Shown in pieces: positions 54,379 to 64,000 of a stretch of 64,000 nucleotides of DNA; the stretch's first letter is position 1; every line of letters begins with the position of its first letter. Under the pieces are notes generated by a model. That model was not told where the DNA came from. It saw only the letters and a list, made by a program, of their open reading frames with translations, and did not search any database. The stretch spans positions 84,457,094 to 84,521,093 of the forward strand of contig OY754337.1 of NCBI GenBank assembly GCA_963573305.1, read 5' to 3'. Both the position numbers and the translations under genes were made by a program. Source of the stretch: Pyrrhosoma nymphula. Taxonomy: Eukaryota > Arthropoda > Insecta > Odonata > Coenagrionidae.

Positions 54379-55235
54379 ATACAACTCAATTTTCAATAGA
54401 CCAATGCGCTAGAAAATGCCTCATGTGCAAACCGCATTTGCATGCATGCTTGCGAATCTTTTGCGTAATCAACGCTCTCATCCGCTCTCCAGCCACGGAT
54501 ACCTTTCAATTCCCTTCGCTATCCTCCCTTCACCCGTTCTTTCCTTATCCTCTCATCTCTGCCACGCCCACCCCAACGCACCTCTCAGCGTAAATTGTTT
54601 ATCCACCAAAAACTCATCGCGCACCGGATGGTCCCTGGTGCATTTTGCGCGATACGCAGGGCGGTCGATAGAAGTGTTCCGTTGGCTTTTGTGCGATAAG
54701 GAGTGCCGTCTGGTGGGAGTCCATTGGTACATACGAATGCCCTTGGAATTCATTTCGTCAAGTGCTTATCCTTTTTTGATTGCGTGGACGAAATGTGTCA
54801 CAATTCCTCGGGACCAGTGGAGCTAATTTGTGAATTTTTTAAATAAGGCGCGGTGTTTGCAAAGTTTTTTGTTTGTCATTTAATTAAAATTTAAATGAGT
54901 TTAGTTTCTCGAACGTGAGAGTTTTATGTATGATATTTTTCCGATGAAGCCTGGTTGGTAAATCAATAAAAACGCATGTAAAACAACAAATATATTTATG
55001 GAAATTGTGCGTAAAAAGTGATCCAAGCCCGCAACAGTGCAATGTGTTCTTATTTCATATATTTATCAAGAAAATTAAATACTTAAAAAATTAAAAAACG
55101 AGTGTGGTTGGTATCAAGTAAAAAAATAATTTTTTTCACTAGGTACACATTTCTTTACTTATTTCTCAATTCTAGAACATTCGAGTTAGACAATGAATAT
55201 TTTCATAAAGGGATTCATTTAAGTCCTTCGAGCTG
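54379..55235. other. Unassigned sequence, partly CpG-richer
   Basis: The 136-codon ORF at 54416-54826 (plus) has no recognisable domain and an antisense ORF overlaps it. Confidence 0.25.
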
Positions 55236-55239
55236 CTGT

Positions 55240-55345
55240 AAGCTCGGATGACCTGGAGGATAGGAATGTAAGGTAGGGAATCGAGGTTTCACCTGGATTT
55301 GAACCCGGTATCCTCGAGTATGTAGCAATCAGAACAACCTTATCT
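55240..55345 (-). mobile_element. tRNA-derived SINE-like unit
   Basis: On the minus strand GGATACCGGGTTCAAATCCA contains a canonical B box (GGTTCAAATCC). Upstream AAGGTTGTTCTGATTGCTAC is a weak A box. Downstream CGATTCCCTACCTTACATTC may be the SINE body. Confidence 0.5.
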
Positions 55346-55500
55346 TGGTTCGGGAATTTTTAGATGTATTTATTAGGTCAACCACTTTAAAATATATATT
55401 TACATTAACTTTAAAAGGGTATTGTGTAATGCATGTAGGTGTCTACTTACCCCCTGCCACACACCCTTGAAGTAGCTTGCAGGGTATATTGTATATGTTG
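55346..55500 (+). mobile_element. CR1/L2-like LINE 3' tail
   Basis: 55434-55500 holds TACCCCCTGCCACACACCCT, then TGAAGTAGCTTGCAGGGTAT and a decayed TGTATATG tail, equivalent to the terminal hairpin at 11.7 and 16.8 kb. No coding sequence precedes it, so it is a very short truncated insertion. Confidence 0.6.
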
Positions 55501-55514
55501 ATCGGGTTAAATGT

Positions 55515-55760
55515 GTGATTAGGAGTCATATTGGAAATGAAACGGGAAGCAATTACAGTGGCCGCGGAAGTATTCTCAGCGTATCAATCTACAGTGTTGC
55601 TTATTTTCTGCGTACATCATACGAGAATCACCTCAGTTTCGCGAGGTTAATAAGCATTACAGTGAGCGATTTACTAGCGTTCTACACGATTTATGACAAA
55701 CCCTACCGTCAGGCGATTAACAAGGATCTCCTGAGTGAAATATTGGAGGAGCAGTATTGA
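55515..55760 (+). CDS. Unrecognised 81-codon ORF
   Basis: Reads through SVAYFLRTSYENHLSFARLI, then SDLLAFYTIYDKPYRQAI and ends KDLLSEILEEQY, stop. The frame is open into an AG just upstream (GTGTGATTAG), so it could be a terminal exon. No family is recognised and chance cannot be ruled out. Confidence 0.2.
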   Translation: MIRSHIGNETGSNYSGRGSILSVSIYSVAYFLRTSYENHLSFARLISITVSDLLAFYTIYDKPYRQAINKDLLSEILEEQY

Positions 55761-56424
55761 AAATGTCCCGTATTGTTTTTAACGAGTTACAAAACTTTCG
55801 ATACCTGACCTAACGGAATTATAATGTGGCAGATTGAGTTTTCCCCCACGGCATAAGGGCTCATCCAGAATTCTAATAAGCTTCTCAGTCGGCTGCAAGG
55901 GAATATGTTGAGGCACATTATTTTTGTATTCTGTGGCTTATAGAATAAACTTCTGAAACTGCAAATGAACTAGATCTTCTCTAAAGATTTCCTTGACTAG
56001 AGTAAAGGAGGGTGAAGTACTTTTTCAAGGCCTAAGTTCCCCATGCGACGGTTTTTGATACAGATGGCCCAACGACGAGTTAGCTGACAAGTTAGAGGTT
56101 GGTGCAAATTTCTTCGCCCCACTCTTTTTTTTGCTGAGGTTTCGCTTGTACGCGTGTCTGGTTCTCATGTTCTTGTAAGGAGGGACGAGCAACTCGAGGA
56201 GGTAAGCAGAGGAGGTAGTGACGTGGTATCGAGTCGACCTCCAACGATCTAAGGAACTCGAGAGAGTTGCTTTCACTCCACCCACGTATTTCCGAGCGAC
56301 AAGAGAACAGCAGTTCACGGTCAAATGGACAATGAACTGACGCTGATATTAAGAAAGAGGAACGTTAAGAGTGGTTAAGAGGTTACAGAAAATGTAATAA
56401 AAATCGTTGATTTGATCAGCTGCG
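55761..56424. other. Unassigned sequence
   Basis: The ORF 56025-56324 (minus) shows no domain. Confidence 0.25.
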
Positions 56425-57008
56425 TAACTGGAGGTTCCTCCGTAAAGTTTTAAAATTGTAATTTCTTTTATATTGTTGACAATGTAAATATACGTGTCTT
56501 CTTCTGAATAACGTCAATAAGATTCAACCTTTCAATATGAGTTTTTAACGAGAGTTTAACTATGAGTTTAACTTATGAGTACGAAGGTGTATGGTCCCAG
56601 GGGCGAGAATGGGTGAATCATAGAAATGAATTGTATAATATTTGACATAATGTTCGCGATAATTTAAAAAAAACGCGAGTACTTCCTGGAAATGAAATGG
56701 ATATACAATATCAAAGCAATAGTTCACCTTAGATTTTGAATTATCAGCATATTACTTCTTAAGTGTACCTACCGTTGAAGCTAAAAAGCTCAAGTAGAAA
56801 TTGTGCCGCGGTCTGCCCTCAAGGGCTGGAAAAATTATTCAAGAAAAAAACACAATCGTCGACTGTTATAATTTGCAGTTTCAGCAGTCTTAATTTTTCT
56901 TCCAAGTAGTTACGGTTTGTCATCACTAAAAATATTTGTGAAAAAGCGACCGAATAGGAGGGTTTTCTCATTATTTTTACTCACGCAGTCTTGAGGAAAT
57001 CGCCTTAA
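56425..57008 (+). mobile_element. Highly diverged TTAA family A-like element
   Basis: The start TAACTGGAGGTTCCTCCGTA and the end TTTTTACTCACGCAGTCTTG, then AGGAAATCGCCTTAA have the family A layout (TTAAGGTGGTTCCACCGTAA; GACTCACACAGTCGCGG, then GAACNNCCTTAA), and the length, 584 bp, is close. The interior is barely alignable by eye. Confidence 0.45.
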
Positions 57009-57220
57009 GACGAAACAAAGATATTTTTCAAAAATCGGTTGGTGTGCTTTTATTCCGTCGGAATTTCGAATGCACCACGCAATTCAAGCCTATCCCGAAC
57101 GAAACTGCGCTTCAGACCTGGAGAATAGGCATTAGGGTAATGGTGGAGGATAGGGTAAAAATAAGGAGAGAAACCCGGTGCTGGCATTGATGAAAAACAG
57201 CTAGGGATCCACAATTTAAC
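57009..57220. other. Unassigned sequence
   Basis: Nothing recognised. Confidence 0.3.
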
Positions 57221-57239
57221 GCCTCATCTGACGGACGGA

Positions 57240-57400
57240 GTAATGTCCTCGGAAGTCATCTCTTCATAACACCCGTATAGAGCAGCTAGATATTTTTTGC
57301 CTCCGCCTGGACTCGAACCCAGGCAGGTTAGCTTCCACAGCATTCCGATCCATCCTTTCACTTTACTCATTTGCTTCCACAATACCACCCAATTGTGCGT
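57240..57400 (-). mobile_element. tRNA-derived SINE-like unit
   Basis: On the minus strand CCTGCCTGGGTTCGAGTCCA, then GGCGGAGGC holds a canonical B box with a paired T-stem (CCTGG/CCAGG). An A-box-like GGGTGGTATTGTGGAAGC lies about 75 bases upstream, a little far for a true tRNA. The ORF running through it on the same strand is incidental. Confidence 0.5.
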
Positions 57401-57920
57401 AATTTTCGTATTTGTCAAATTCGAGTCCTCCGGCTTCATTGGTTTATCTAGACAGCGTCTCCTTGCGAACATCGTTTGATTAGCGTGGGTGCGAATAGAG
57501 GGAAAATTTAATTATGTCGTCGTCATGTATTCTGAGAGCTGGGCGTGTTCGCGGGTTCCCGCCGAGTGGAGTAATTCCGTCTCCTAGTCACGTCGTGCGC
57601 TGCTGTCTCTTTCTCTTCCTCTCTTGCCCTCTCGTGGCGCTGCCGGCGCGTGACCCATTCCCAGTTGACACTCGGAGCGCGCAAGCCACGTGCTCTCGAC
57701 ACCATTACTCCCGTTCCCTCGCTATCTCTCCCTTATTCAAAGAAACCACTATTCTCATTTCCTTCTCCTACCGTTATCCCGTTTCCTTGAAATATAGAGT
57801 AATAGGTAGGTATAATTAGTAAATAGTAGTAGGTATAGTAATAATAAATGTTTATTGTCGCAGACCAACAGGCCTTTTAGAACATACACTTGGCATAATA
57901 CTTTAGAATGAACATTACTA
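57401..57920. other. Unassigned sequence with a CpG-richer block
   Basis: 57500-57720 is CpG-rich with overlapping ORFs on both strands and no domain. The rest is AT-rich. Confidence 0.3.
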
Positions 57921-57928
57921 TAATAAAA

Positions 57929-58419
57929 TAGTGGCGGATACATATGGGGGGCGCGGGGGGCGCGCGCCCCCCCCCCTTGCGGGGCCGCCCGCGCCGCCCC
58001 CGCCAGTCAGCCCGCACGCTATTCGTTCGTGTCTTTCTTCAGTCGACTCTTGAGTCGAGTTATCGAGTAGTTGTACTTTCTTATGTAGCACACGCGCGCG
58101 TCCGCGTCATCGTATTTTATACGTTTCTGTCCGGCACATAGATAGCTAACCTACGAGAAAAGTCGCGGCCATTCTAGTGATCTAGATACGTTATTCTGTC
58201 TGGCATTTGTTCGAGAAAAGTCGCGAATATTCTACTATTTGTATTTGTTCACACTCCTTAAATGTCTGGAAGCGAACATTCTGGCACCGAATGTTCTCGA
58301 AACAACCGAGCTACATATATAAGGGAAGCAGAGTCGCTGCCAGGCAGTGTTTAAAAGCTACAATCGTCGCGATAACTTGCGCCCCCCCCCCCTTGAGTTT
58401 TTTTCTGTATCCGCCACTG
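57929..58419. mobile_element. hAT-type nonautonomous DNA element
   Basis: The 8-bp direct repeat TAATAAAA lies on both sides (57921-57928 and 58420-58427). The ends TAGTGGCGGATACA and the inverse of TGTATCCGCCACTG match in 13 of 14 positions. An 8-bp duplication with CAGTGGCGG-type ends is characteristic of hAT transposons. Next to the ends are long C/G runs (GGGGGGCGCGGGGGG at left; a run of twelve C at right). No transposase domain; the ORF at 57944-58141 is GC-run artefact. The perfect target duplication implies a recent insertion. Confidence 0.85.
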
Positions 58420-58427
58420 TAATAAAA

Positions 58428-58547
58428 TGAGGTTAAATTTCATCTTTTATGTGCAGGAAAAGTTAAACAAAAAAGGGAAAAAAACATAATAAGAGAATCG
58501 TTGCTTGGTATGCTTACATCAAGTCGCTATACTAGGCAAACATTTTT
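58428..58547. other. Unassigned sequence
   Basis: Nothing recognised. Confidence 0.3.
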
Positions 58548-58942
58548 TATAGATTCCGACTGTGCGCTCCAGAGTGAGAATATTGTAAAAAATATTAGGA
58601 ATTTCTATCGCTATATTTCGTCAAAAAACTAACGGTGATTAGTTTGTATTCTCAACTATTTATAAAATTAATCATATAGGTACTCACCGCAGTAATTTTT
58701 ACAGAATTGCAAAACAAAACCTGCTGTTTTGAAGGCGATTTCACCGTACGGCGTGAAAAAATGAGTCAAGTTAGAGACTTATACTTATTTGATTACTGAG
58801 AATTTTTGTCATGAAAACTGTTTTTGCAATATTAATTTTAATAACAATGTTTACTTCATACTTCTTACATACGCTGAAATTTAAAAAAATCGAATATGGT
58901 CTCCATTATGACTAGGGAAACATCTCGTTCAAACCACCTTCA
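58548..58942 (-). mobile_element. TTAA family B element, left part missing
   Basis: Begins within the family at GATTCCGACTGTGCGCTCCA, then GAGTGAGAATATTG, and continues to CTCCATTATGACTAGGGAAA, CATCTCGTTCAAACCACCTT. The terminal TTAA is changed to TTCA. Confidence 0.83.
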
Positions 58943-59310
58943 GGCACTAATTTCTTTACTCTATTTTAGGAATAAAATAATTGGCCCTCAAGGGGATATA
59001 CTCGCATCAAATTTTGATAAAATAGAGATATTTTTATATTATTCAGGGTCTCTTGTCCCTGTGAACATGCGCTTATTGAACTTGCCGTCGGTTGTTAAAT
59101 AGGCATAAAACCTTGAAACTACATATGGATCTTATTGCATATGTATATTCACATATATGTGCGCGCAAATAAAAAAATAAGAAAATTATATTTTAACGCT
59201 TTGTAAAATACAAATAAATAATAGTAATTTACACAAAAAAGAAGGTGAAATTCGCCATGAAAATATCATTTGACTTACAAATTGTTATTTGACGCTGAAT
59301 TTCGCCTTGA
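58943..59310. other. Unassigned AT-rich sequence
   Basis: Nothing recognised. Confidence 0.3.
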
Positions 59311-59314
59311 ATTA

Positions 59315-59395
59315 GATGGTGTGGTGGTGTTACTGACTAACAAACCTGACCTGCAATTGGGAGATCAGGGTTTGAATCCCGGTTAAGTCTAGTGA
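59315..59395 (+). mobile_element. tRNA-derived SINE-like head
   Basis: A-box-like GGTGTGGTGGTGTTACTGAC is followed by GATCAGGGTTTGAATCCCGG (B box) at tRNA-like spacing. D-arm pairing is not convincing and there is no acceptor stem. It could be a tRNA pseudogene or SINE. Confidence 0.5.
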
Positions 59396-59804
59396 TTTTT
59401 TCATGGCAAATTTCATCGTATTTCATGTAGGTATATCTTCGAACCCGTGCGCGTGACTGAGTACCACATCATTTGTGCAATCGCAATGATTAGAAAATAA
59501 TAATTAATTATCAACTGAGTACTATGTACTTGCAAAACTTTAAACCCAATGTATGTTTTTTTCAGTTCGCGGAGAGAAAAGTTTTGAATTGCATCACAAC
59601 GGCCCTAACGTGTCCCACAGTGTATGAGTTTCAAAAATATCTTTCGACAGTCGAAGTCTTGAAAAGGCCATAGGTTGGAAAATACAGGTTTTAGATTTGA
59701 AAATCTCCACGTTTTTTTTCCTCTTAGGAAATGGAGTTGATTGAAATTCCTTTCCCAGCTGATTTATGATCTGTTGTACATATTTTTCTTATTTTTTACA
59801 TAAT
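59396..59804. other. Unassigned sequence
   Basis: Nothing recognised. Confidence 0.3.
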
Positions 59805-59875
59805 GAGGTTTGGATTCAGAATGGGGACTGTCCAAGAACCTACCAATCAGCTGGTAGAATACTTGAATGAAAATG
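59805..59875 (+). mobile_element. RTE-like LINE 3' tail only
   Basis: GAATGGGGACTGTCCAAGAA, then CCTACCAATCAGCTGGTAGA, then ATACTTGAATGAAAATG matches the end of the 48.2 kb copy. A very short truncated insertion. Confidence 0.65.
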
Positions 59876-60125
59876 TTTCTGAAATATTTCTTCCACCTTT
59901 ACCAACTGTCCTTTGGTTGTCTTCTCCGCATTTCAACTGTTTTTCGACATCAGTCTTTTATTGAATTGCGTTTTGAGATATTTGCGAAAAATTTAAAGCC
60001 GTTTTTCATGGGAATTAGTACGTCTGTGCGACCCGGTGAGACATTATTCAAAAAAGTGGAGAAGCTCTGATGCTCAGGCCGCGTCGTAGATGTAACGCTT
60101 TGTATGTTCTGTATTACTCATCAAT
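59876..60125. other. Unassigned sequence
   Basis: The 67-codon ORF at 59867-60070 shows no recognised domain. Confidence 0.25.
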
Positions 60126-60129
60126 ATAC

Positions 60130-60386
60130 GTTTAAGAAAATAGCAACAAAAAACTTTCAGTCTTGAGGACGTTTTCAGCTTACGGCGCCTCAAAAATAAG
60201 TCAAAGCCTCAAATATGTATATTTTGTTTATTTATGAGAAACTCAGTTACAAAAACAAAGCTGTTGCGCCATTAATAGTACCATGCTTACTTCACGCTTC
60301 TGACAACTGCTTGGATTTAAGTATTGAATGCGAATCTTGCCTCTATTATGACTAGAGGAAAATCTCGCTCAAACTGCCTTAAAAGG
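60130..60386 (-). mobile_element. TTAA family B element, diverged partial copy
   Basis: CAGTCTTGAGGACGTTTTCA, GCTTACGGCGCCTCAAAAAT, CGCCATTAATAGTACCATGC, TTATGACTAGAGGAAAATCT, CGCTCAAACTGCCTTAA. More diverged than the others; possibly a subfamily. Confidence 0.75.
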
Positions 60387-60499
60387 GAAATTTCGAGACC
60401 ATGCAACGAAACGCTTCATGTAAAATTATTTACCCAACCTTTACATTATATCACTTTCCGAGCCTGCCATATAATTCAATATTCTCCGACCTTTTCTCC

Positions 60500-60685
60500 T
60501 TCCACTACTACGACCTGAATCAAGCTTCTTCTGTAGTTTTCTTTGTATCCCCTCTTTTGTTTGCCTGCCTCTCTATCCAGCCTCATTTCCACCATCCTTC
60601 TCCGTTCTCAAGTGCCTTCAATCTACGCTCAATCTCTCATTCTAAATTCCACTTGGGGAACCGTACGACGCTGTAAATTGAAATA
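60500..60685 (-). pseudogene. RTE/BovB-like LINE fragment, strongly diverged
   Basis: The minus strand gives VVRFPKWNLE, stop, EIERRLKALENGEGWWK, stop, GWIERQANKRGD, parallel to YGSETWxxRxxDxxRLKAFE, MWxWRRM and WxxRKTNEEV. Several stops. Truncated at both ends. Confidence 0.5.
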
Positions 60686-61070
60686 GTGCTATAAAAATTA
60701 TAGATTAGGTCGTCGTTTCAACCCGCCTTTATGCTCTTCTGAACTGCCCATCCAAACAAAATCGCTCAATTTGAATCGCCGTAATATATTCATTTCTCCG
60801 CCAAACTGTCTATAAAGAATCCGCGAAAAGTCTATAAAAAGTACATAAAAATGAGACGTGGTTTAAAAATACAATCGTTGAAAGAGCCGTTAAAAAAGAA
60901 AAAGAATGACTGCAAAAAGGCTTTTATTTTGGGTACTATAGTGTGGCACTTCTATTCAAGTGATCGCATTCCTAGTAATGTTGCTGACTAACCGAATTTT
61001 GAATTGAATAATATTCAGCTAGTGAGCAACTAGTTGCGCAAAGACCTAAGTTGATGTCAAATTTTAAAAA
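60686..61070. other. Unassigned AT-rich sequence
   Basis: Nothing recognised. Confidence 0.3.
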
Positions 61071-61634
61071 TTAAGGAGGTTTCGCCGCGACTGTGTATGT
61101 CAAAACAAATACTAAACTCCACATTTTTTATATTCTGTACAAAAAATCCTGCTTTCACTGATGAAAAGCGTTATCTACCTATAGAAACCCAAAAGTAAGG
61201 TACAAAATATGCAGATTATTCCACGAATGTATTTTAAATGAGCACTTTTTTCAGCCATAGGCGCAGACTGCAGCGCCATTTCCTACGAACTACCGCATTT
61301 TGACTTCAATTACGGCAGTAATTCCCTAATTACTAAATAAAAAAGGTGGTAAGATGCCTATATTTTATTTTTATTCAACTTCTCTGGATTATTTCCTTCA
61401 AATAAGTAGTTTTTCGTGAAAATGGCATTTATATTTTATGGAAAAATACTATTTTCCCCGTGTTTCTCTTATTCCCCCATTGAACTCCATGTATTTTGAA
61501 GTTCTATTATAAAATAAAAGAGCGTGGAAAGGTATTCTTTTGTTGTTCATATCAGATTGAGGAAAATGTTTTCTACAAGAAGACAGAATATGAATAAAAT
61601 GACATTTAAGTCATTTTACGGTGGAATTACCTCA
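61071..61634 (-). mobile_element. TTAA family A element, full length
   Basis: Starts TTAAGGAGGTTTCGCCGCGA, then CTGTGTATGTC, and ends TCATTTTACGGTGGAATTAC, then CTCAAA, a mutated CCTTAA. 564 bp, all landmarks present. Confidence 0.88.
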
Positions 61635-62289
61635 AATTTCAGATCAATGGAATATTAATATTTGAGCCAGTTATGTTCTTTTGCTCGTCTTTCTTTTTAT
61701 TATGTTTAGTTTTTTAATGTCGTATTTAAATGGCTTCTTAAAGAAATTTCAAAAGATGTAGATATTAAAATTTGTTCAAAAAGGTAAGTATATTGTTTCT
61801 TATTTTGAGTCAGAGTTTTGGTATGACGAATTTTGAGGATACCACAGCTAGATTGCTAGCTAAATTTTCGCTTTTTTCTTGGATAGAAATTTTTAAATGA
61901 TTGAGTAAGTATAGAACATTTGACTGTGTTCAATAGATTATCGTGTTTTATCTACCCTTTTCTGTTCATTTTTTTTTCTCTTTCCGACATTTTGATCCTT
62001 GTCACCGCAGTGTTTCACGCACTGAAACTGCAAGTGGCAATATTTTTCGACTTTTTCTTGGATAGACATTTTATATGATTAAGTAGAAGCATTTTGACTG
62101 GGTTCTATAATTTATATTGGTTTCTCTTATCTTTTTCGGTTCATTTTGTTTGCTCTTGCCTATATTTTGCCTAGATTTAATGATATCCTCCACGTCTGAA
62201 CCTGATACTTGCGTGATTTCAATTTTCCAAACAACCTTAGCCTTGCGTGTAACCTCCATATTCCCAGCGGCATCCATCCAATGACTGTG
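61635..62289. other. Unassigned AT-rich sequence
   Basis: CTTTTTTCTTGGATAGAAAT, then TTTTAAATGATTGAGTAAG at 61870 recurs in modified form about 185 bp on (CTTTTTCTTGGATAGACATT, 62051), so it is an imperfect tandem duplication. No gene recognised. Confidence 0.4.
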
Positions 62290-63099
62290 TTAAGGGAGTT
62301 CCACCGTGAAATGACTTCAATGTAATTTAATTTTTATTCTGGTTTCTTATAAGAAAAACGTATCCTACGTTTGTTTTAAGCTACAATATTACAACTTTCC
62401 TCGCCATATTTTCGCTAATTGAACGTAAAATTACGTGGTGTTAAATGTGAAAATGGTATTATTTCGTAGGTAGGAAAATAGTATTGTCTGTAGTAAATAT
62501 GAATGCCTTTCTCGATAAAATTGCTTATGAGAGGCGGGTTCTCACAGGATATATACAATTGTAATAAATTTCACTCGTTATTGCAATCTTATTATCTGAG
62601 ATTAGGAAATTACTGCAAATGTAGAAATAAAAATTCTTTATATCACTATACATGGTGCTGCAGACGGCTCATTTGGTTGGAAAGGCTTCATGATTAAAAA
62701 TTACTTCGTTTAAATACACACTTTTTTATTCCAACCGACCCAGGTTTCAGCAGCTATGTGCTATTATCAAGGATCATTATTAATAATGGCAATTAGCTGC
62801 TGAAACCTGAGTCACTTGGAATAAAAAAGTGTGGATTTAAACGAAGTAATTTTTAATCATGAATGCCTGTAACTCACACAAAGTTATGCCCAATACCATT
62901 TCTTATGTTGGTCGGAAAGTGTGTACTCAAAAATATTTTGTCAACTTATCTCTATTTTATATGTGCCTTATTTATGTTTTTAAATGGCTAAAGCACGAAA
63001 TCAGGGAAAGTAGTATATTTTCAAACAATGCAAACGAAAATATGGGATTCAGGAGTTGAATTGACTCACGCTGACGCAGCAAAACCTCCGCCTTCCTTT
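62290..63099 (+). mobile_element. Diverged TTAA family A element split by a hairpin
   Basis: The start TTAAGGGAGTTCCACCGTGA, then AATGACTTCAATG, the middle GTGCTGCAGACGGCTCATTT, then GGTTGGAAAGG, and the end GACTCACGCTGACGCAGC, then AAAACCTCCGCC follow family A order. A hairpin of about 180 bp lies at 62690-62870, and removing it brings the length to about 630 bp. Confidence 0.6.
62690..62870. mobile_element. Hairpin around a Penelope-type end, inside family A
   Basis: Left arm: CATGATTAAAAATTACTTCG, TTTAAATACACACTTTTTTA, TTCCAACCGACCCAGGTTTC, AGCAGCTA. The right arm is its inverse through ATTTTTAATCATGA. The loop is about 35 bases. The outermost 20 or so bases of each arm resemble family A sequence (GCTCATTTAAAATACATTCG), so host DNA next to the insertion has been copied in inverted orientation. 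Confidence 0.8.
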
Positions 63100-64000
63100 A
63101 GTAATTAAACACGATACTTGTGCCCGTACGAGTTAACACTTGAACACTTGTGTGAATACACTCTCGGAAGAATGTATTTTATGTACATACCTACATGTGT
63201 TCACGCATTTGCGCAAGTTGACGTGTTTATTAACTTGATACCATTTTGAAGGAATATTTGTTCACGCATCTTCTTGCTGAAGTTCATGCACCGTGTGAAC
63301 AGGCGTTTACACTCATAAAATAGAAACACGCAGTTAGCATATTCTCCCTCAAAGATCTTGAGTTGAGTTGGCGTTTCGCTCGTAGCAATTTTAATCCATT
63401 GAGAGCCAAGTAGCGACGCATCGTTGCTTGCTACCTTTGCTTGGAGCACTATTTACAATACATCGCCTTATTTTCCTGGATGGCTTCAATTCAACAAGCA
63501 TTCAAACCTTTAGTAAATAAAAATGATCAATAAATAAACAACATTATAAAATTTTTAATGTTTTACCTACGCTAAATACTCGAAATATCTTACAACAGTA
63601 TGCCCATAAAATTGTCCGAGGCACTGAATGGGTTCACAATATGTGCGGTTCTCCATTGTGTTTTGTTTAGCTCGCGTATTTAGTATTTCTGATTTTTGGT
63701 GGAATTTTTCTAATTTTTGGATTTTTTAGATTACTCTTACGATTCCGATCTGGATGGACAATCCAACATCTCAATTTCTTGTTGGAGACGACGTCCTGGG
63801 TGACATTTCGTGTTGGTGACGACATAACCTATTAAATTCCTTCGGTATTAAAAGTAATCTGGGCCATCTTTTTAATCCTTTTTATTAAAACAATTGAATC
63901 TTCCTTCCTTTAGTAATTAGATACCAAAAATACAATTTAAAGATCGTACAAAATGACAAAGAGCGATAATATTGCTGATAGCGCAATCGGACATTTGCGT
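63100..64000. other. Unassigned sequence at window end
   Basis: The ORF 63201-63449 (minus) shows no domain. No repeat recognised. Confidence 0.3.

Noticed and set aside
54416..54826. 136-codon ORF
   Set aside because: No recognised motif, low-complexity Ser/Leu/His content at the N-terminus, and an antisense ORF over the same region.
57944..58141. ORF rich in Gly, Arg and Pro
   Set aside because: It results from the G/C homopolymer runs at the hAT-type element end and lies wholly inside the element.
59315..59395. Possible tRNA gene (A and B boxes present)
   Set aside because: The acceptor and anticodon stems do not pair convincingly. A SINE head or tRNA pseudogene fits better. The same applies at 7842, 32608, 55240 and 57240.

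Overview
The window looks like intergenic or intronic DNA from an animal genome, most likely an arthropod and probably an insect. It is AT-rich. No open reading frame looks like a complete cellular gene, and there is no operon structure, no ribosome-binding-site-led gene, no CRISPR array and no intact tRNA or rRNA gene. Nearly everything recognisable is a mobile-element remnant: tails of several non-LTR retrotransposon lineages, Penelope-like pieces with a GIY-YIG endonuclease relic, tRNA-derived SINE-like units, and many short inverted-terminal-repeat elements. The arthropod assignment is an inference from this mix (Penelope, hAT, PIF/Harbinger and Helitron-like pieces, and LINE 3' ends followed by TAGATG-type tails). 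No species is claimed.

The most abundant elements are three ~540-570 bp families that all begin with TTAAGG and end with CCTTAA. Family A has ends TTAAGGTGGTTCCACCG / CGCGGYGGAACNNCCTTAA (copies near 7.1, 13.3, 21.4, 41.6 and 61.1 kb, plus diverged copies near 56.4 and 62.3 kb). Family B has ends TTAAGGTAGTTTGAGCGA / TCGCTCAAACTRCCTTAA (near 7.9, 14.4, 23.4, 27.2-28.6, 28.6, 35.4, 44.0, 58.5 and 60.1 kb). Family C is one long foldback at 12.8-13.3 kb. In two places neighbouring elements share one TTAA junction. This suggests a single TTAA-specific transposase mobilising all three, as in piggyBac-type transposition, but no transposase is visible here.

Layout. 0-0.9 kb: a PIF/Harbinger-type element with TTA target duplications and a MADF-like ORF. 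2.1-2.7 kb: a short inverted-repeat element nested inside another. 4.3-4.5, 7.6, 30.2-32.4, 39.9, 42.6, 48.2, 54.0 and 60.5 kb: pieces of an RTE/BovB-like LINE. 11.0, 11.7-12.3, 16.5 and 29.0 kb: a CR1/L2/Jockey-like LINE ending in SFFPRTIRD. 16.3-17.8 kb: a Penelope-like element split by one of those LINEs. 20.6-21.0, 43.1-43.6, 45.8 and 62.7 kb: hairpins built on Penelope-type 3' ends. 30.7-32.2 kb: a 1.46-kb inverted-repeat element inserted in a LINE. 38.5-39.5 kb: a direct duplication. 40.2-41.0 kb: a 745-bp element with 32-bp ends. 46.9-47.8 kb: about 30 copies of a 31-bp minisatellite, open in all three forward frames. 57.9-58.4 kb: a hAT-type element with a perfect 8-bp target duplication.

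Remaining stretches are AT-rich sequence without recognised content. A few CpG-richer islands (about 3.9-4.3, 11.4-11.7, 13.9-14.2, 36.2-36.5, 44.7-45.6, 49.2-49.7 and 57.5-57.7 kb) stand out; the 44.7-45.6 kb island is the best candidate for a promoter or 5' exon of a gene lying outside the window. The best candidates for an undescribed phenomenon are the recurrent Penelope-end hairpins that carry inverted copies of flanking DNA, and the set of TTAA-ended families sharing junctions.
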